Part shown: positions 1 through 8,515 of the stretch, piece after piece
How positions within the stretch are numbered: position 1 is the first letter of the stretch
How the letters are laid out: every line of letters starts with the position of its first letter
DNA from: Chloroflexota bacterium
GTDB taxonomy: Bacteria > Chloroflexota > Dehalococcoidia > JACQUA01
Direction of reading: 5' to 3'
Assembly (NCBI GenBank): GCA_016210565.1
Contig: JACQUA010000074.1
Location: 1 to 64,000 of the forward strand
DNA: 64,000 bases
Position numbers and translations under genes: made by a program
The notes under the pieces: generated by a model
Told to the model about the DNA's origin: nothing
Databases searched by the model: none
What the model saw: only the letters and a program-made list of their open reading frames with translations

Positions 1-239
1 GCTGCGCTCGCTTCGCTCAGAGTTTGTGAATTTATTGAAAACCCAGATATGAGCGAGACAACTCGCTAGATAGGGACTAACCAATTTCTTCACAAGCTCT
101 CAGAATGACAGCGCACGCCATTTTCATCCTTCATGGTACCGACTCGTCGGGATGGCTGATTGTTTAGGATTTCGGATTTCGTGCTTGGAATTTGATTCGT
201 CATTCGGATTTCGTCATCCGTCATTCGGCAGGAGCATCC

Positions 240-845
240 ATGGGTATTCTTGACAGTCCCCGCAGGCGGCAGGAAAAAGACATCCAGCGCGAGGTCAAAT
301 ACAAGCAGGGCCTCATCCGCGTCAAGGGCTATATCCAGCGCTGCCGGGCCTCCCAGAAGGAGTTCTGGGAGCTTGGCAAGCGGGCGCTAAAGCTGGGGGA
401 CCAGCGCCAGTTCCAGAACATCGCGCGGTCTTATTTGCGGGCCGGGGAGATCGCCTCCCGCTGGGAGCGTTACCTGGTGGCCGCGGAGACCATTGCCATC
501 CAGCGCGGCCAGGTCAAGGCCACCGGCGAGTTCGTCCAGTCCGTCCGGGCGCTTTCTGAGTCCATGATGGCCGGAGCGAAGGCGGAAGACGTGGTCAAGA
601 TGCAGGTCGAGCTGGAGCAGGCCCTGACCCGGGCCCAGACCGTGGACGAGACCCTGGGCGCCGTCATGGACGCCACCGCCGATACGGTGTTCTCCTCGGA
701 GGGCCTGTCCGAGGATAACCTGAAAGAAATCCGGGACGCCATGTCCGCCGAGGCCGCCCATGAGGAATCCGCCGCCGTCCAGGACGACCGCATCGCCGCC
801 GGCATCAAAGCCGTCGAAGAACAGATGCGAAAGGAAATGAAGTGA
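240..845 (+). CDS. ESCRT-III/Snf7-like (CHMP-like) protein
   Basis: ORF 192-845; likely start ATG 240 behind GGCAGGAGC. About 200 aa, all helical, basic N-terminal half and acidic C-terminal half. Core 'GDQRQFQNIARSYLRAGEIASRWERYLVAAETIAIQRGQVKATGEFVQSVRALSESM' matches the CHMP2-type pattern 'GQMDAVRIMAKDLVRTRRYVRKFVLMRANIQAVSLKIQTLKSNNSMAQAMKGVTKAM'. Ends in a short amphipathic helix 'AAGIKAVEEQMRKEMK' (MIM-like position). Confidence 0.72.
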   Translation: MGILDSPRRRQEKDIQREVKYKQGLIRVKGYIQRCRASQKEFWELGKRALKLGDQRQFQNIARSYLRAGEIASRWERYLVAAETIAIQRGQVKATGEFVQSVRALSESMMAGAKAEDVVKMQVELEQALTRAQTVDETLGAVMDATADTVFSSEGLSEDNLKEIRDAMSAEAAHEESAAVQDDRIAAGIKAVEEQMRKEMK

Positions 846-848
846 ACC

Positions 849-949
849 CGGTACCACAGGCCTCCGTGCCTGTGAGTCGCGGCGATCGACCAAGTTTGTA
901 CTTTGCCGGGCAGCGGCGCCCCGGTACCACAGGCCTCCGTGCCTGTGAG
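849..949. repeat. Two direct copies of palindromic repeat family A
   Basis: 'ggtaccacaggcctccgtgcctgtgag' at 849 and again near 921; other copies near 1915, 21276, 22445, 48215, 51783, 55095, 61660. Confidence 0.9.
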
Positions 950-995
950 ATATGGTTTTTGAGCAAAGACAATCTTTGCTGCGGCGAACAGGAAG

Positions 996-1472
996 ATGCA
1001 CTGCGACAACAGCACTTTAGACAGAATAGCCAGCGCCTTCCGAGACGACCTGGGAGACAACCTCATCGCGGTCGTCCTGTTTGGCTCCCGCGCCAGAGGT
1101 GAAGCCCGGCCAGGCAGCGACTTCGACATTTTTATCGTGGCGAAGGATCTGCCGCATAACTTCCTGGAAAGGATGGAGTTCTTGCACCGGCCGCGCATAA
1201 CTGTCACGGAAGGCGTTTCGGTCAGGGGTAAAACGCAGAAGGAGTTCGAGTCAAGCCTGCGTCCCCTTTACCTGGACATCGCCCTGGATGGCAAAATCCT
1301 GTTCGATACCGATGGCTACATGGAAGAAAAACTCCGTCGCATCAGGGAAATCATGAAAGAGGCTGGGCTGAGCCGCATCAAGGAACAGGGTGAATTGATG
1401 TGGGTTTGGGAGCGCCAGCCAAAGCCAGGGGCCTGGGAGCTGGAGTGGGGAGGGCTGTTTGAACGCGCGTAG
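996..1472 (+). CDS. MNT-family nucleotidyltransferase (antitoxin of MNT-HEPN pair)
   Basis: Motif 'VVLFGSRARGEARPGSDFDIFIV' (GSxARG...SDxD). Confidence 0.85.
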   Translation: MHCDNSTLDRIASAFRDDLGDNLIAVVLFGSRARGEARPGSDFDIFIVAKDLPHNFLERMEFLHRPRITVTEGVSVRGKTQKEFESSLRPLYLDIALDGKILFDTDGYMEEKLRRIREIMKEAGLSRIKEQGELMWVWERQPKPGAWELEWGGLFERA

Positions 1473-1920
1473 CGAAACAGGATACAGGCTCAGCCTGGCC
1501 GAGCGGTTCGTCGCCCAACCCGCGCGTGCCTTCGAATACGAGGACTGGCATTCGTGCGTGAGAAGCTCGCGCGATGCCGTCGAAAACGCCGCGAAGTCTG
1601 TTATCGCCTGCTTCGGGCCGGTAGAAAAGAGCCATGACCCCGACAAACAGCTCGAACATTTGTTGAGCAAAAAGGCAATAGCCCCGGTTTTGGAAAGGGA
1701 TATCAAGGAATTGGTGCGCCTATCGGAGCCGATGGGCTTCAAGAAGCACATCCAGATCCGGTATGGCGACGAGGAAGCCTTCATCGACCCCTGGCAGCTA
1801 TTTGACCGCAATAGCGCTTCGGAAGCGCTCGAAACGGCGAAGAAAAGCGTCCAGATTGCCGGGAAAGTGTATGACTTCTACACCAGGCCGCATGATAGCG
1901 GCAAGCCGCGCGACCGGTAG
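1459..1920 (+). CDS. HEPN-domain protein (toxin of MNT-HEPN pair)
   Basis: Overlaps the MNT gene by 14 nt; helical protein with 'CVRSSRDAVENAAKSVIACFG'; gene order typical of MNT-HEPN modules. Possible TTG start. Confidence 0.72.
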   Translation: MNARSETGYRLSLAERFVAQPARAFEYEDWHSCVRSSRDAVENAAKSVIACFGPVEKSHDPDKQLEHLLSKKAIAPVLERDIKELVRLSEPMGFKKHIQIRYGDEEAFIDPWQLFDRNSASEALETAKKSVQIAGKVYDFYTRPHDSGKPRDR

Positions 1921-2064
1921 CACAGGCGTCCCTGCCTGTGACCCATGTATCTTGAACAAGGCAAATCGGGGTAGGTATTTGCAAATTCCCGGTTGTCCGG
2001 GTTAGATTTTTTTTGCATCTTGCGCAGGACTTCTGGCTCTACCAATTAATTAAGGAGGCGCATC

Positions 2065-3036
2065 ATGAAAGTCCCCGGTCGTGGCCGCTGGTACAGCGCT
2101 ATCTGGTTGGTCCTGTCCCTGTTGACCCTTGCCCTGGCCGTCTTGCTGGTTGCCTGTTCCAAAGACGTCACCCTGACGCGGGTGGTGGAACCCCCCGGTT
2201 CCGGCTCCGTTGATGTCAGCCCCGCCCCCGGTCCCGCTGGCGGCTACAAGGCCGGCACCACCATCGTTCTGACTGCCACTCCCTCGACGGGCTGGCGGTT
2301 TGCCCGGTGGGAGGGCGGCGTCCAGGGAACGCGCAACCCGGAAACGCTGCCGATAAGCTCCGACATGGTGGTGCGCGCCATTTTCGAAGCGCTCCCACCG
2401 CCTCCCACGCCTCCGCCAACACCGCCGCCGCCCCCGGCCACGCCCAAGCCCAGCCCGAAGCCGGTACCCACCAAGCCCCCGGCGCCTCCGCCGACGCCCA
2501 AAACGACCGCGCCGCCGCCGACTGTGCCCCCAAGCCCCTCCCCGGCCCCGCCGGCGCCGACGCCCGTCGTGACCCCCTCGCCCACGCCGGTTCCCACCGT
2601 GGCCCCGACGCCAACGCCTGCGGCCACGCCAACGGTGCCTCCCGTCCCGACGGCAACCCCCACCGCGGCTGTTTCGCCCACACCAACGGGCACACCGGCA
2701 GAGACCCCGACCCCAGGGCCCAGCCCAACGGCTACGGCAACTGCGGCCCCGACAGCTACCCCGTCGCCAACCGCAACGCTGGTGGTTACCCCCACAGTAG
2801 CAGCGACGGAGACTCCGGTCGTGACGCCCGCTCCGTCTCCCACTCCTGCGGCGACGCCCACACCGACGCCGGCTCCGGCACCGTCGCCTTCGCCGTCGCC
2901 TACTCCATCTCCTGCGCCGGCCCCTACCCCAACACCCACGGCCACGCCGGCCCCGGCCGCCACGCCCACGCCAACGGCCAGTCCATCACCAACGCCGGCC
3001 CCCGCGGCATCGCCCACCCCAACGCCGGGGCCATAG
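2065..3036 (+). CDS. Lipoprotein: lipobox, InlB-B-type repeat domain, long Pro/Thr/Ala-rich tail
   Basis: N-terminus '[13 protein letters not shown]' (lipobox LVAC); '[25 protein letters not shown]' is a divergent InlB B-repeat; about 210-residue PTPTP-type tail. Confidence 0.75.
   Translation: MKVPGRGRWYSAIWLVLSLLTLALAVLLVACSKDVTLTRVVEPPGSGSVDVSPAPGPAGGYKAGTTIVLTATPSTGWRFARWEGGVQGTRNPETLPISSDMVVRAIFEALPPPPTPPPTPPPPPATPKPSPKPVPTKPPAPPPTPKTTAPPPTVPPSPSPAPPAPTPVVTPSPTPVPTVAPTPTPAATPTVPPVPTATPTAAVSPTPTGTPAETPTPGPSPTATATAAPTATPSPTATLVVTPTVAATETPVVTPAPSPTPAATPTPTPAPAPSPSPSPTPSPAPAPTPTPTATPAPAATPTPTASPSPTPAPAASPTPTPGP
2395..3030 (+). repeat. Low-complexity Pro/Thr/Ala/Ser-coding tract (surface stalk-like)
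   Basis: Runs of ccn-acn-gcn codons; translated '[32 protein letters not shown]'. Confidence 0.85.
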
Positions 3037-3051
3037 TAGAGGCATGAGGCG

Positions 3052-3226
3052 CCATGAAGGACCTTTGAACACGATCTGACTCTTGAAGAACTGGAGAGGC
3101 GCAGAAGTGAACCGTGAGATGGCGATCGCCGGCACGTGGCTTGACGCCGGCTCCCACTTGGATTTCATCGCCGGAACTGCGGATCTGGCCGTAGAAAGCC
3201 TCCTGCCCCCGGTGGAGAAGCAATGA
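3052..3226 (+). pseudogene. Degenerate vapBC remnant (VapB C-terminus fused to VapC C-terminus by internal deletion)
   Basis: Encodes 'LTLEELERRRSEP*' (intact VapB at 3728: 'LTLEELEKLRSEP*') then 'LDFIAGTADLAVESLLPPVEKQ*' (intact VapC: 'FDYIAEITGLAVESLVPLVKK'). Confidence 0.75.
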
Positions 3227-3438
3227 AGCACGCTTGTACGACTTTTGGAGATTGCTCCGAAAATGTCATTGCGAGGAGTCCCGATTCATCGGGGCGACGA
3301 AGCAATCCCCCAGTCGGCTGATCATCCGGGAGATTGCTTCGCTTCGCTCGCATTGATAGTCTATCCCTCGTGGTGCGCCATCGGCGCATGGGTGATTGTT
3401 TCGGATTTCGAGTTTAGGATTTAGGATTTCGCCCGGAT

Positions 3439-3610
3439 ATGGCTGATAACCTTTCTTTCCTTCTGGACAAGAGCGTGGCCCACCTGGACAGGGGCCTGGT
3501 GATGCAGCGGCAGGGAAACCTGCCGGAGGCCAGGTACAACCTGCTGAAGGCCGCGGGGTTTAGTCTCAGAGCGGCGGAACAAGCACCACCGCCCGGGAGA
3601 GAGAATGCCT
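3439..3610 (+). pseudogene. Truncated duplicate of the MIT-like N-terminus of the AAA ATPase at 4371
   Basis: 'MADNLSFLLDKSVAHLDRGLVMQRQGNLPEARYNLLKAAGFSLRAAEQ' is near-identical to 4371 'MADNLSFLLDKSVAHLDKGLEMQRQGNLPEARYNLLKAAEFLFKAAEK'; homology then stops. Confidence 0.8.
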
Positions 3611-3664
3611 CTTCCAGTTTGCACCGAGCAAGCTGGCGCGATATACCATATGGACGAGCCATCT

Positions 3665-3693
3665 TTGCAGTATATATCGGCGCGACATATAAT
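3665..3693 (+). promoter_or_regulatory. Sigma70-type promoter for vapBC
   Basis: TTGCAG (3665-3670), 17-nt spacer, TATAAT (3688-3693), 34 nt upstream of the vapB ATG in an AT-rich patch. Confidence 0.6.
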
Positions 3694-3727
3694 GGTGCTG
3701 TATTCAAGCTAGAAAGGACGGAGCACC

Positions 3728-3931
3728 ATGAAGACTACCGTGGTTATTGACGAAAAGATTCTTGAAGAGGCCATGAAAGCGGCGAACGTGAAAACCAAAC
3801 GCGAGGCTATCGAGGTGGCCCTGCTGGAATTGATAAGGAAGAAGAAGAGGGACGGCCTCATGGAGGCATTGGGGACCTTCAAAGTCGATCTGACCCTCGA
3901 AGAACTGGAGAAGTTGAGAAGTGAACCCTGA
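3728..3931 (+). CDS. VapB-family antitoxin
   Basis: 'MKTTVVIDEKILEEAMKAANVKTKREAIEVALLELIRKKKR' ribbon-helix-helix pattern; overlaps the PIN toxin gene. Confidence 0.85.
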   Translation: MKTTVVIDEKILEEAMKAANVKTKREAIEVALLELIRKKKRDGLMEALGTFKVDLTLEELEKLRSEP

Positions 3932-4364
3932 GCTTGTCCTGGCCGACACCTCCGCCTGGCTAATGGCGCTGGGGCGCTTGGCAGTACCGGGAGTAGTACA
4001 GAGACTGAGAGAGTTGATACGGCAGAACAGACTCGCCACAACTCCGATTGTCAGGTTGGAGTTACTCGCTGGCGCCAGGTCGGAAACGGAATTTCAGCAG
4101 CTCCGGGACCAGCTCGATGGTTTGCACCTGCTGCCTATAAACGAGCCTGAATGGGCCGAAGCCGCCAGGCTTGCCTTCGATCTACGTCGCGCCGGCAAGA
4201 CGGCGCCCCACACCGATGCCCTTATCGCTACCGCAGCAAAGCGGGCCGGCGCCGTGCTGCTGCACGCGGACCATCACTTTGATTACATTGCGGAAATTAC
4301 GGGACTGGCCGTGGAAAGCCTCGTTCCCCTGGTCAAAAAGCTGTCTTCGAATCCGGGATCTTGA
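3921..4364 (+). CDS. VapC-family PIN-domain toxin
   Basis: 'LADTSAWLMAL', 'TTPIVRLELLAGA', 'HTDALIATAAKRAGAVLLHADHHFDYIA': PIN acidic residues in order. Confidence 0.88.
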   Translation: MNPELVLADTSAWLMALGRLAVPGVVQRLRELIRQNRLATTPIVRLELLAGARSETEFQQLRDQLDGLHLLPINEPEWAEAARLAFDLRRAGKTAPHTDALIATAAKRAGAVLLHADHHFDYIAEITGLAVESLVPLVKKLSSNPGS

Positions 4365-4370
4365 GCGCCA

Positions 4371-5507
4371 ATGGCTGACAATCTTTCTTTCCTGCTGGAC
4401 AAGAGCGTGGCCCATCTGGACAAGGGCCTGGAGATGCAGCGGCAGGGGAACCTGCCGGAGGCCAGGTATAACCTGCTGAAGGCCGCCGAGTTCCTTTTCA
4501 AGGCGGCGGAGAAGACGTCGCCGCCTTTGAAGGAAAAGCGGGTCGAGCGGGCGCAGGCGCTGCTGGCCCAGGCCGCAGCTCTGGAAAAGCCGGGCAAGAG
4601 CGCCGCGGCGTCGGGCCCGAAGACCGCGGGAAAAGCCGCGGAGACGGCCACGGCCGACGCCTCCGAATGGCTGGTGCGCGAAAAGCCCGACGTCCGCCTG
4701 GCCGATGTCGCCGGCCTCGGCGAGGCGAAGGAGCAGATCCTGATCAAGATGGTCTATCCCTTCACCCATCCCGAGCTGGCGAAGAAATACGGCATCAAGA
4801 AGGGCGGCGGCCTACTGCTCTACGGCCCGCCCGGCACTGGCAAGACCATGATCGCCAAGGCCGTGGCGGGGGAGATCGACGCCGCGTTCTATACCGTCAA
4901 ACCCAGCGAGGTGATGTCCAAGTGGGTGGGCGAAGCCGAGCAGAACGTCGCCCGTCTGTTCGATAGCGCCCGCAAGCAGCCCCGGGCGGTCATCTTTCTG
5001 GACGAGGTCGAGGCCCTGGCCCCGCGCCGTAGCCAGAACATCTCCACCGTCATGGCCCGCCTGGTACCCCAGATTCTATCGGAGTTGGAAGGTTTTGATT
5101 CCAAAGCGGATAAGCCCAACACCCTGCTGTTCATTGGCGCCACCAACGAGCCGTGGTCGCTGGACGAGGCCATTCTGCGTCCGGGCCGGCTGGACGAGAA
5201 GCTCTACATACCGCTGCCCGATGAGAAGGCCAGGAAGCAGATCCTGCAATCCAACCTGAAGGGGAAGCCGCTGTCGCCGGAGCTGAACCTGGACGAGGTG
5301 GCCCGGATGACCGAGGGCTACAGCGGCGCCGATTTGCGCCGTCTCTGCGAGAAGGCCAGCGACGCCCCCTTCCTGGAGTCCATCCAGACCGGCCAGGAGC
5401 GTCCCATCGAGATGCGGGACATCCTGACCGTTCTGCATGCGTTAAAACCATCGGTGTCGCAGAAAAACCTGGCGCGATTTGAGCGCTTTGCCGCGCAAGG
5501 AGGGTAG
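4371..5507 (+). CDS. Vps4-like AAA ATPase with N-terminal MIT-like domain
   Basis: N-terminal three-helix region 'KSVAHLDKGLEMQRQGNLPEARYNLLKAAEFLFKAAEK...KRVERAQALLAQAAALEK' (MIT-like); Walker A 'GPPGTGKTMIAKAVA'; 'SKWVGEAEQNVARLFDSAR'; Walker B 'VIFLDEVEALAPRR'; 'GATNEPWSLDEAILRPGRLDEKLYIPLP'; 'TEGYSGADLRRLC'; C-terminal 'ALKPSVSQKNLARFERFAAQ', like the Vps4/katanin 'KPSVSxxDLxxYExF' helix. Confidence 0.85.
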   Translation: MADNLSFLLDKSVAHLDKGLEMQRQGNLPEARYNLLKAAEFLFKAAEKTSPPLKEKRVERAQALLAQAAALEKPGKSAAASGPKTAGKAAETATADASEWLVREKPDVRLADVAGLGEAKEQILIKMVYPFTHPELAKKYGIKKGGGLLLYGPPGTGKTMIAKAVAGEIDAAFYTVKPSEVMSKWVGEAEQNVARLFDSARKQPRAVIFLDEVEALAPRRSQNISTVMARLVPQILSELEGFDSKADKPNTLLFIGATNEPWSLDEAILRPGRLDEKLYIPLPDEKARKQILQSNLKGKPLSPELNLDEVARMTEGYSGADLRRLCEKASDAPFLESIQTGQERPIEMRDILTVLHALKPSVSQKNLARFERFAAQGG

Positions 5508-5596
5508 AACCGCCCATACAAGATCAGATAGACCCCGAGAACTCGGCTCAAATTTGGATGGTGACCGAAATAAAAGGCGTTAAAAAGGAGAAAAGT

Positions 5597-6829
5597 GTGA
5601 ACAGCAACATTTGTTTCGGCAATCTTGGCAGAGGGTCACGCCGCCATTCCTGGCATCTTGGGTTCAGATTCACATTCGGAGCGGTGGCCGTGGCGGTCGT
5701 GCTGCTTACTGTGCTTGGCTGCGGGGCCGGATCACCCTTCGAGAAAAAATTCACATTGACAGTCACGAAATCGGGAGAAGGCTCTTACGCTCTGAGACCG
5801 ACACCTGGGGCAGATGGGAAGTACTCCCAGGGTGCCGTTGTCACCATAGATACTTCCCCTACAGGCGGGTGGGAGGCCGTCGGTACGGTTGGTCCCGTGA
5901 CAATGGATTCCGACAAAGCTGTAACCATAACCTTTCAGAAAAGATATCTATTAGCCATCTCTAAGACGGGAGAAGGTTCGTTTACGCTGAATCCACCGCC
6001 AGGGCCCGATGGTAAATACTCGCTCGGTACCGTCGTCACAGTAAAACCTTCTCCAGGACCGGGGTGGGAACTAGCTGATGAAATACAGCCTATCACAATG
6101 GATGCAGATAGAGCCGCGGCCGTTGTTTTTAAGGTTAGAACTTTCGCTCTGACCGTATCTCAAAGAGGAGACGGATCATACACATTGAATCCACCCCCTG
6201 GTCCGGATGGCAAATACATGCCTGGCGCTGTTGTCAATGTAAGAGCCTCGCCATCACCGGGTTGGGAAACGGCCTCGCCAGTTCCCCCGGTAACCATGAG
6301 TTCTGACAAAGCTATAGAGATCGTCTTCCAAAAAAGGCTTTCCTTAACTGTCTCTCAAACAGGGAAGGGCACCTATACGCTGAGTCCTTCCCCTGGAACG
6401 GACGGGAAGTACTCTCCTGGTACCGTTGTCACAATCAGGCCTTCTCCCGCTCAAGGCTGGGATTTAAGGGCACCGGTAGCTCCTGTACCCATGGCCACCG
6501 ACAGCCAGGTGACAATCGCTTTTGTTATTAAGCCACCTCAACGGATAACGAGAAACCTCCCGATTGGCACCGGTTCAGGTACAGAAAGGGTGCAGTTAAC
6601 AGTGGGGCAAAGAGTAGAAGGTGATTACAGGGTTGCCGGCGCAGACGTGACCCACCGCGTTCAGGATCCGGGTGGAAACATCATCCTATCAAAAAATGTA
6701 AAGGGACAATCAGGCACCTTCGCTTTCGCTGCAGCTCAGAATGGCACCTACTCCGTAGTTTTTGTGAGCTCCGGTATCGTGACACCGAGCGTCATCACGC
6801 TCAACCTCACGATTCATTATCCTGAATAG
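5597..6829 (+). CDS. Lipoprotein with four tandem InlB-B-type repeats and a C-terminal GOLD-like domain
   Basis: ORF 5558-6829; GTG 5597 after AAAAAGGAG. 'VVLLTVLGCGAG' lipobox; four ~66-aa repeats 'LTVxxxGxGSYTLxPxPGxDGKYxxGxVVxxxxSPxxGWE'; C-term 'VQLTVGQRVEGDYRVAGADVTHRVQDPGGNIIL...GTFAFAAAQNGTYSVVFVS'. Confidence 0.72.
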   Translation: MNSNICFGNLGRGSRRHSWHLGFRFTFGAVAVAVVLLTVLGCGAGSPFEKKFTLTVTKSGEGSYALRPTPGADGKYSQGAVVTIDTSPTGGWEAVGTVGPVTMDSDKAVTITFQKRYLLAISKTGEGSFTLNPPPGPDGKYSLGTVVTVKPSPGPGWELADEIQPITMDADRAAAVVFKVRTFALTVSQRGDGSYTLNPPPGPDGKYMPGAVVNVRASPSPGWETASPVPPVTMSSDKAIEIVFQKRLSLTVSQTGKGTYTLSPSPGTDGKYSPGTVVTIRPSPAQGWDLRAPVAPVPMATDSQVTIAFVIKPPQRITRNLPIGTGSGTERVQLTVGQRVEGDYRVAGADVTHRVQDPGGNIILSKNVKGQSGTFAFAAAQNGTYSVVFVSSGIVTPSVITLNLTIHYPE

Positions 6830-6920
6830 GTCGGCTTAGAAGCGCGGCTCTCCCGCGGTTTCGCTGACGCATCGTAACCAATTGTGTTCGACCCACTTGG
6901 ATCGAACGAGGGGCCTCACT

Positions 6921-7565
6921 ATGTCGCAAAACACGCTAGCGAAAAAGGAAATAAGGAAGCTAGTTATCAGCCTGGCAAAACGGCGGCAGCGTCCCGGGAC
7001 GGGCAGCGCTTTAGCTTTCCTGAGGCAGAGGACTACCATGGTTGATTGGCCAAACCTATCCGTCATCCTGCACCCGATGCCGTGGGCAGTCACGGGCGGC
7101 GTTGCCACACGTCTTTACATGCCCGAAAGGGTAACACAGGACCTGGACATAATCATCCGGCAGGAGGATGACACGGAGGCCAGACAGCGACTGGCAAAGG
7201 CCGGTTTCAAGTATCAAGGGGAGCTTTCCATTGGCGGTTCGCAGTGGCTCTCTCCGGACCAGACGCGTGTTGAGGTGATAGAGTCTTCCGAGCCATGGCT
7301 CGAACTGTCCCTGCAGGAAGCCCGCGACAATCTCGATGCCCAGGGGCTCCCGGTCTTGCCGCTGCCCTATTTGGTCTTGCTGAAGTTCAGGGCAGGGCGA
7401 GTTCAGGATCTGGCCGATGTGACGCGTATGCTGGGACAGGCCGACGAGAAGAGCCTCGAAGGCGTTCGCCGGCTCTTTTCCCGATTTGCCCCGGACGATA
7501 TGGAAGACCTGGAGAGCCTGATAACGCTGGGACAACTGGAAATGAAAGAAGACAGTAGCAAGTAG
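6921..7565 (+). CDS. Nucleotidyltransferase-fold protein (AbiEii/MNT-like)
   Basis: ORF 6882-7565; 'WAVTGGVATRLYMPERVTQDLDIIIRQED', 'LPVLPLPYLVLLKFRAGRVQDLADVTRML'. Confidence 0.65.
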   Translation: MSQNTLAKKEIRKLVISLAKRRQRPGTGSALAFLRQRTTMVDWPNLSVILHPMPWAVTGGVATRLYMPERVTQDLDIIIRQEDDTEARQRLAKAGFKYQGELSIGGSQWLSPDQTRVEVIESSEPWLELSLQEARDNLDAQGLPVLPLPYLVLLKFRAGRVQDLADVTRMLGQADEKSLEGVRRLFSRFAPDDMEDLESLITLGQLEMKEDSSK

Positions 7566-7681
7566 CGAGTAGCGAGTAGTCAGCCCGTAGCGACACCCCT
7601 TGCGGGCGTCGAAAGCGCGTAGTCAGCAGCCAGCAGGGAGAGCGCCCCTTCGGGATTCTGGATTCTCGATTTGAGACAGAC

Positions 7682-8455
7682 ATGTTCAGGTATTCGATAG
7701 TCTTTGAAGCGCCTTCGGGGCCGGTTACCTTTCCGGTCGAAGGCAGAATGGAAATCGGCCGGCAGGATGACGGGCGGGAAATAATGGTCCGGTGCGGCAC
7801 CGTCATGCAGGGGACCGGTGAGTTCGACCAGAGCGTTTCCCGGTTTTCCCGCGGCTACCTGCTCCTGTACCTCGAAGCCGGGCGGCTGATGGTCCAGGAC
7901 TGCGGCACCCTCGGCGGGACGTGCATGGACGGCAGACTGCTTCCAGGTCTCGTCCCCAGGTCGAAAACACGGCGCCAGAGCCAGACCGTGCCCGTGGAGT
8001 GGAACTGCTGCCTGACCATCGGCGCCACGACCTTCCGGGTACTGACCAGGGAGATACTCATGGCCCCGCCGCAGTGGATCGACCGGCTGGGACCGGAGCA
8101 CATCAGGGAGCTGGAGAACCTTTCCGCCCAGGCCCTGGTGCTCCTGGCCGGAACGCCGGAACAGGCAAGGTGCCTCACCGAGATAGCGAAGACAAAACTC
8201 ATCTGCGAGGCTAACCTGTCGGTAGACCGAATCCTGGCGTTGCAGCTTTCCGACAGGCCCGAGCTGGCGGAGACGGTGAAAGAGGTTCTTACGGCCGTCT
8301 TGAACACCGGCAAACGCGAAGACTACGAGAGGCTCATCAAAGAGATCAAAGAGAACGCCGGCGCCCGCAATGAGATTTACGAAAAGAACATTCGGGACCT
8401 GACGGCCCTGTTCGCCCAGGCCATGGAGACCATGAAGATCGTTGGCAGCCGGTAG
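7682..8455 (+). CDS. Divergent FHA-domain protein with helical C-terminus
   Basis: 'MEIGRQDDG...SVSRFSRGYLLLYLEAGRLMVQDCGTLGGTCMDGRLLPG' follows the GR...SR.H...D..S.NGT..NG pattern loosely. Confidence 0.55.
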   Translation: MFRYSIVFEAPSGPVTFPVEGRMEIGRQDDGREIMVRCGTVMQGTGEFDQSVSRFSRGYLLLYLEAGRLMVQDCGTLGGTCMDGRLLPGLVPRSKTRRQSQTVPVEWNCCLTIGATTFRVLTREILMAPPQWIDRLGPEHIRELENLSAQALVLLAGTPEQARCLTEIAKTKLICEANLSVDRILALQLSDRPELAETVKEVLTAVLNTGKREDYERLIKEIKENAGARNEIYEKNIRDLTALFAQAMETMKIVGSR

Positions 8456-8515
8456 CGGCACGCTGCGCGTGCCCTCAACTCAACAACCCAATAACTCAAT
8501 AACTCGAAGAACTCC

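Noticed and set aside
387-1207. Minus-strand ORFs of 204 and 245 aa opposite the ESCRT-III-like gene
   Set aside because: Opposite a well-supported gene with matching codon bias; composition typical of high-GC antisense frames.
2244-3017. 257-aa minus-strand ORF '[19 protein letters not shown]...'
   Set aside because: Antisense shadow of the Pro/Thr-rich low-complexity coding tract of the + strand lipoprotein; no domain or initiation signal.
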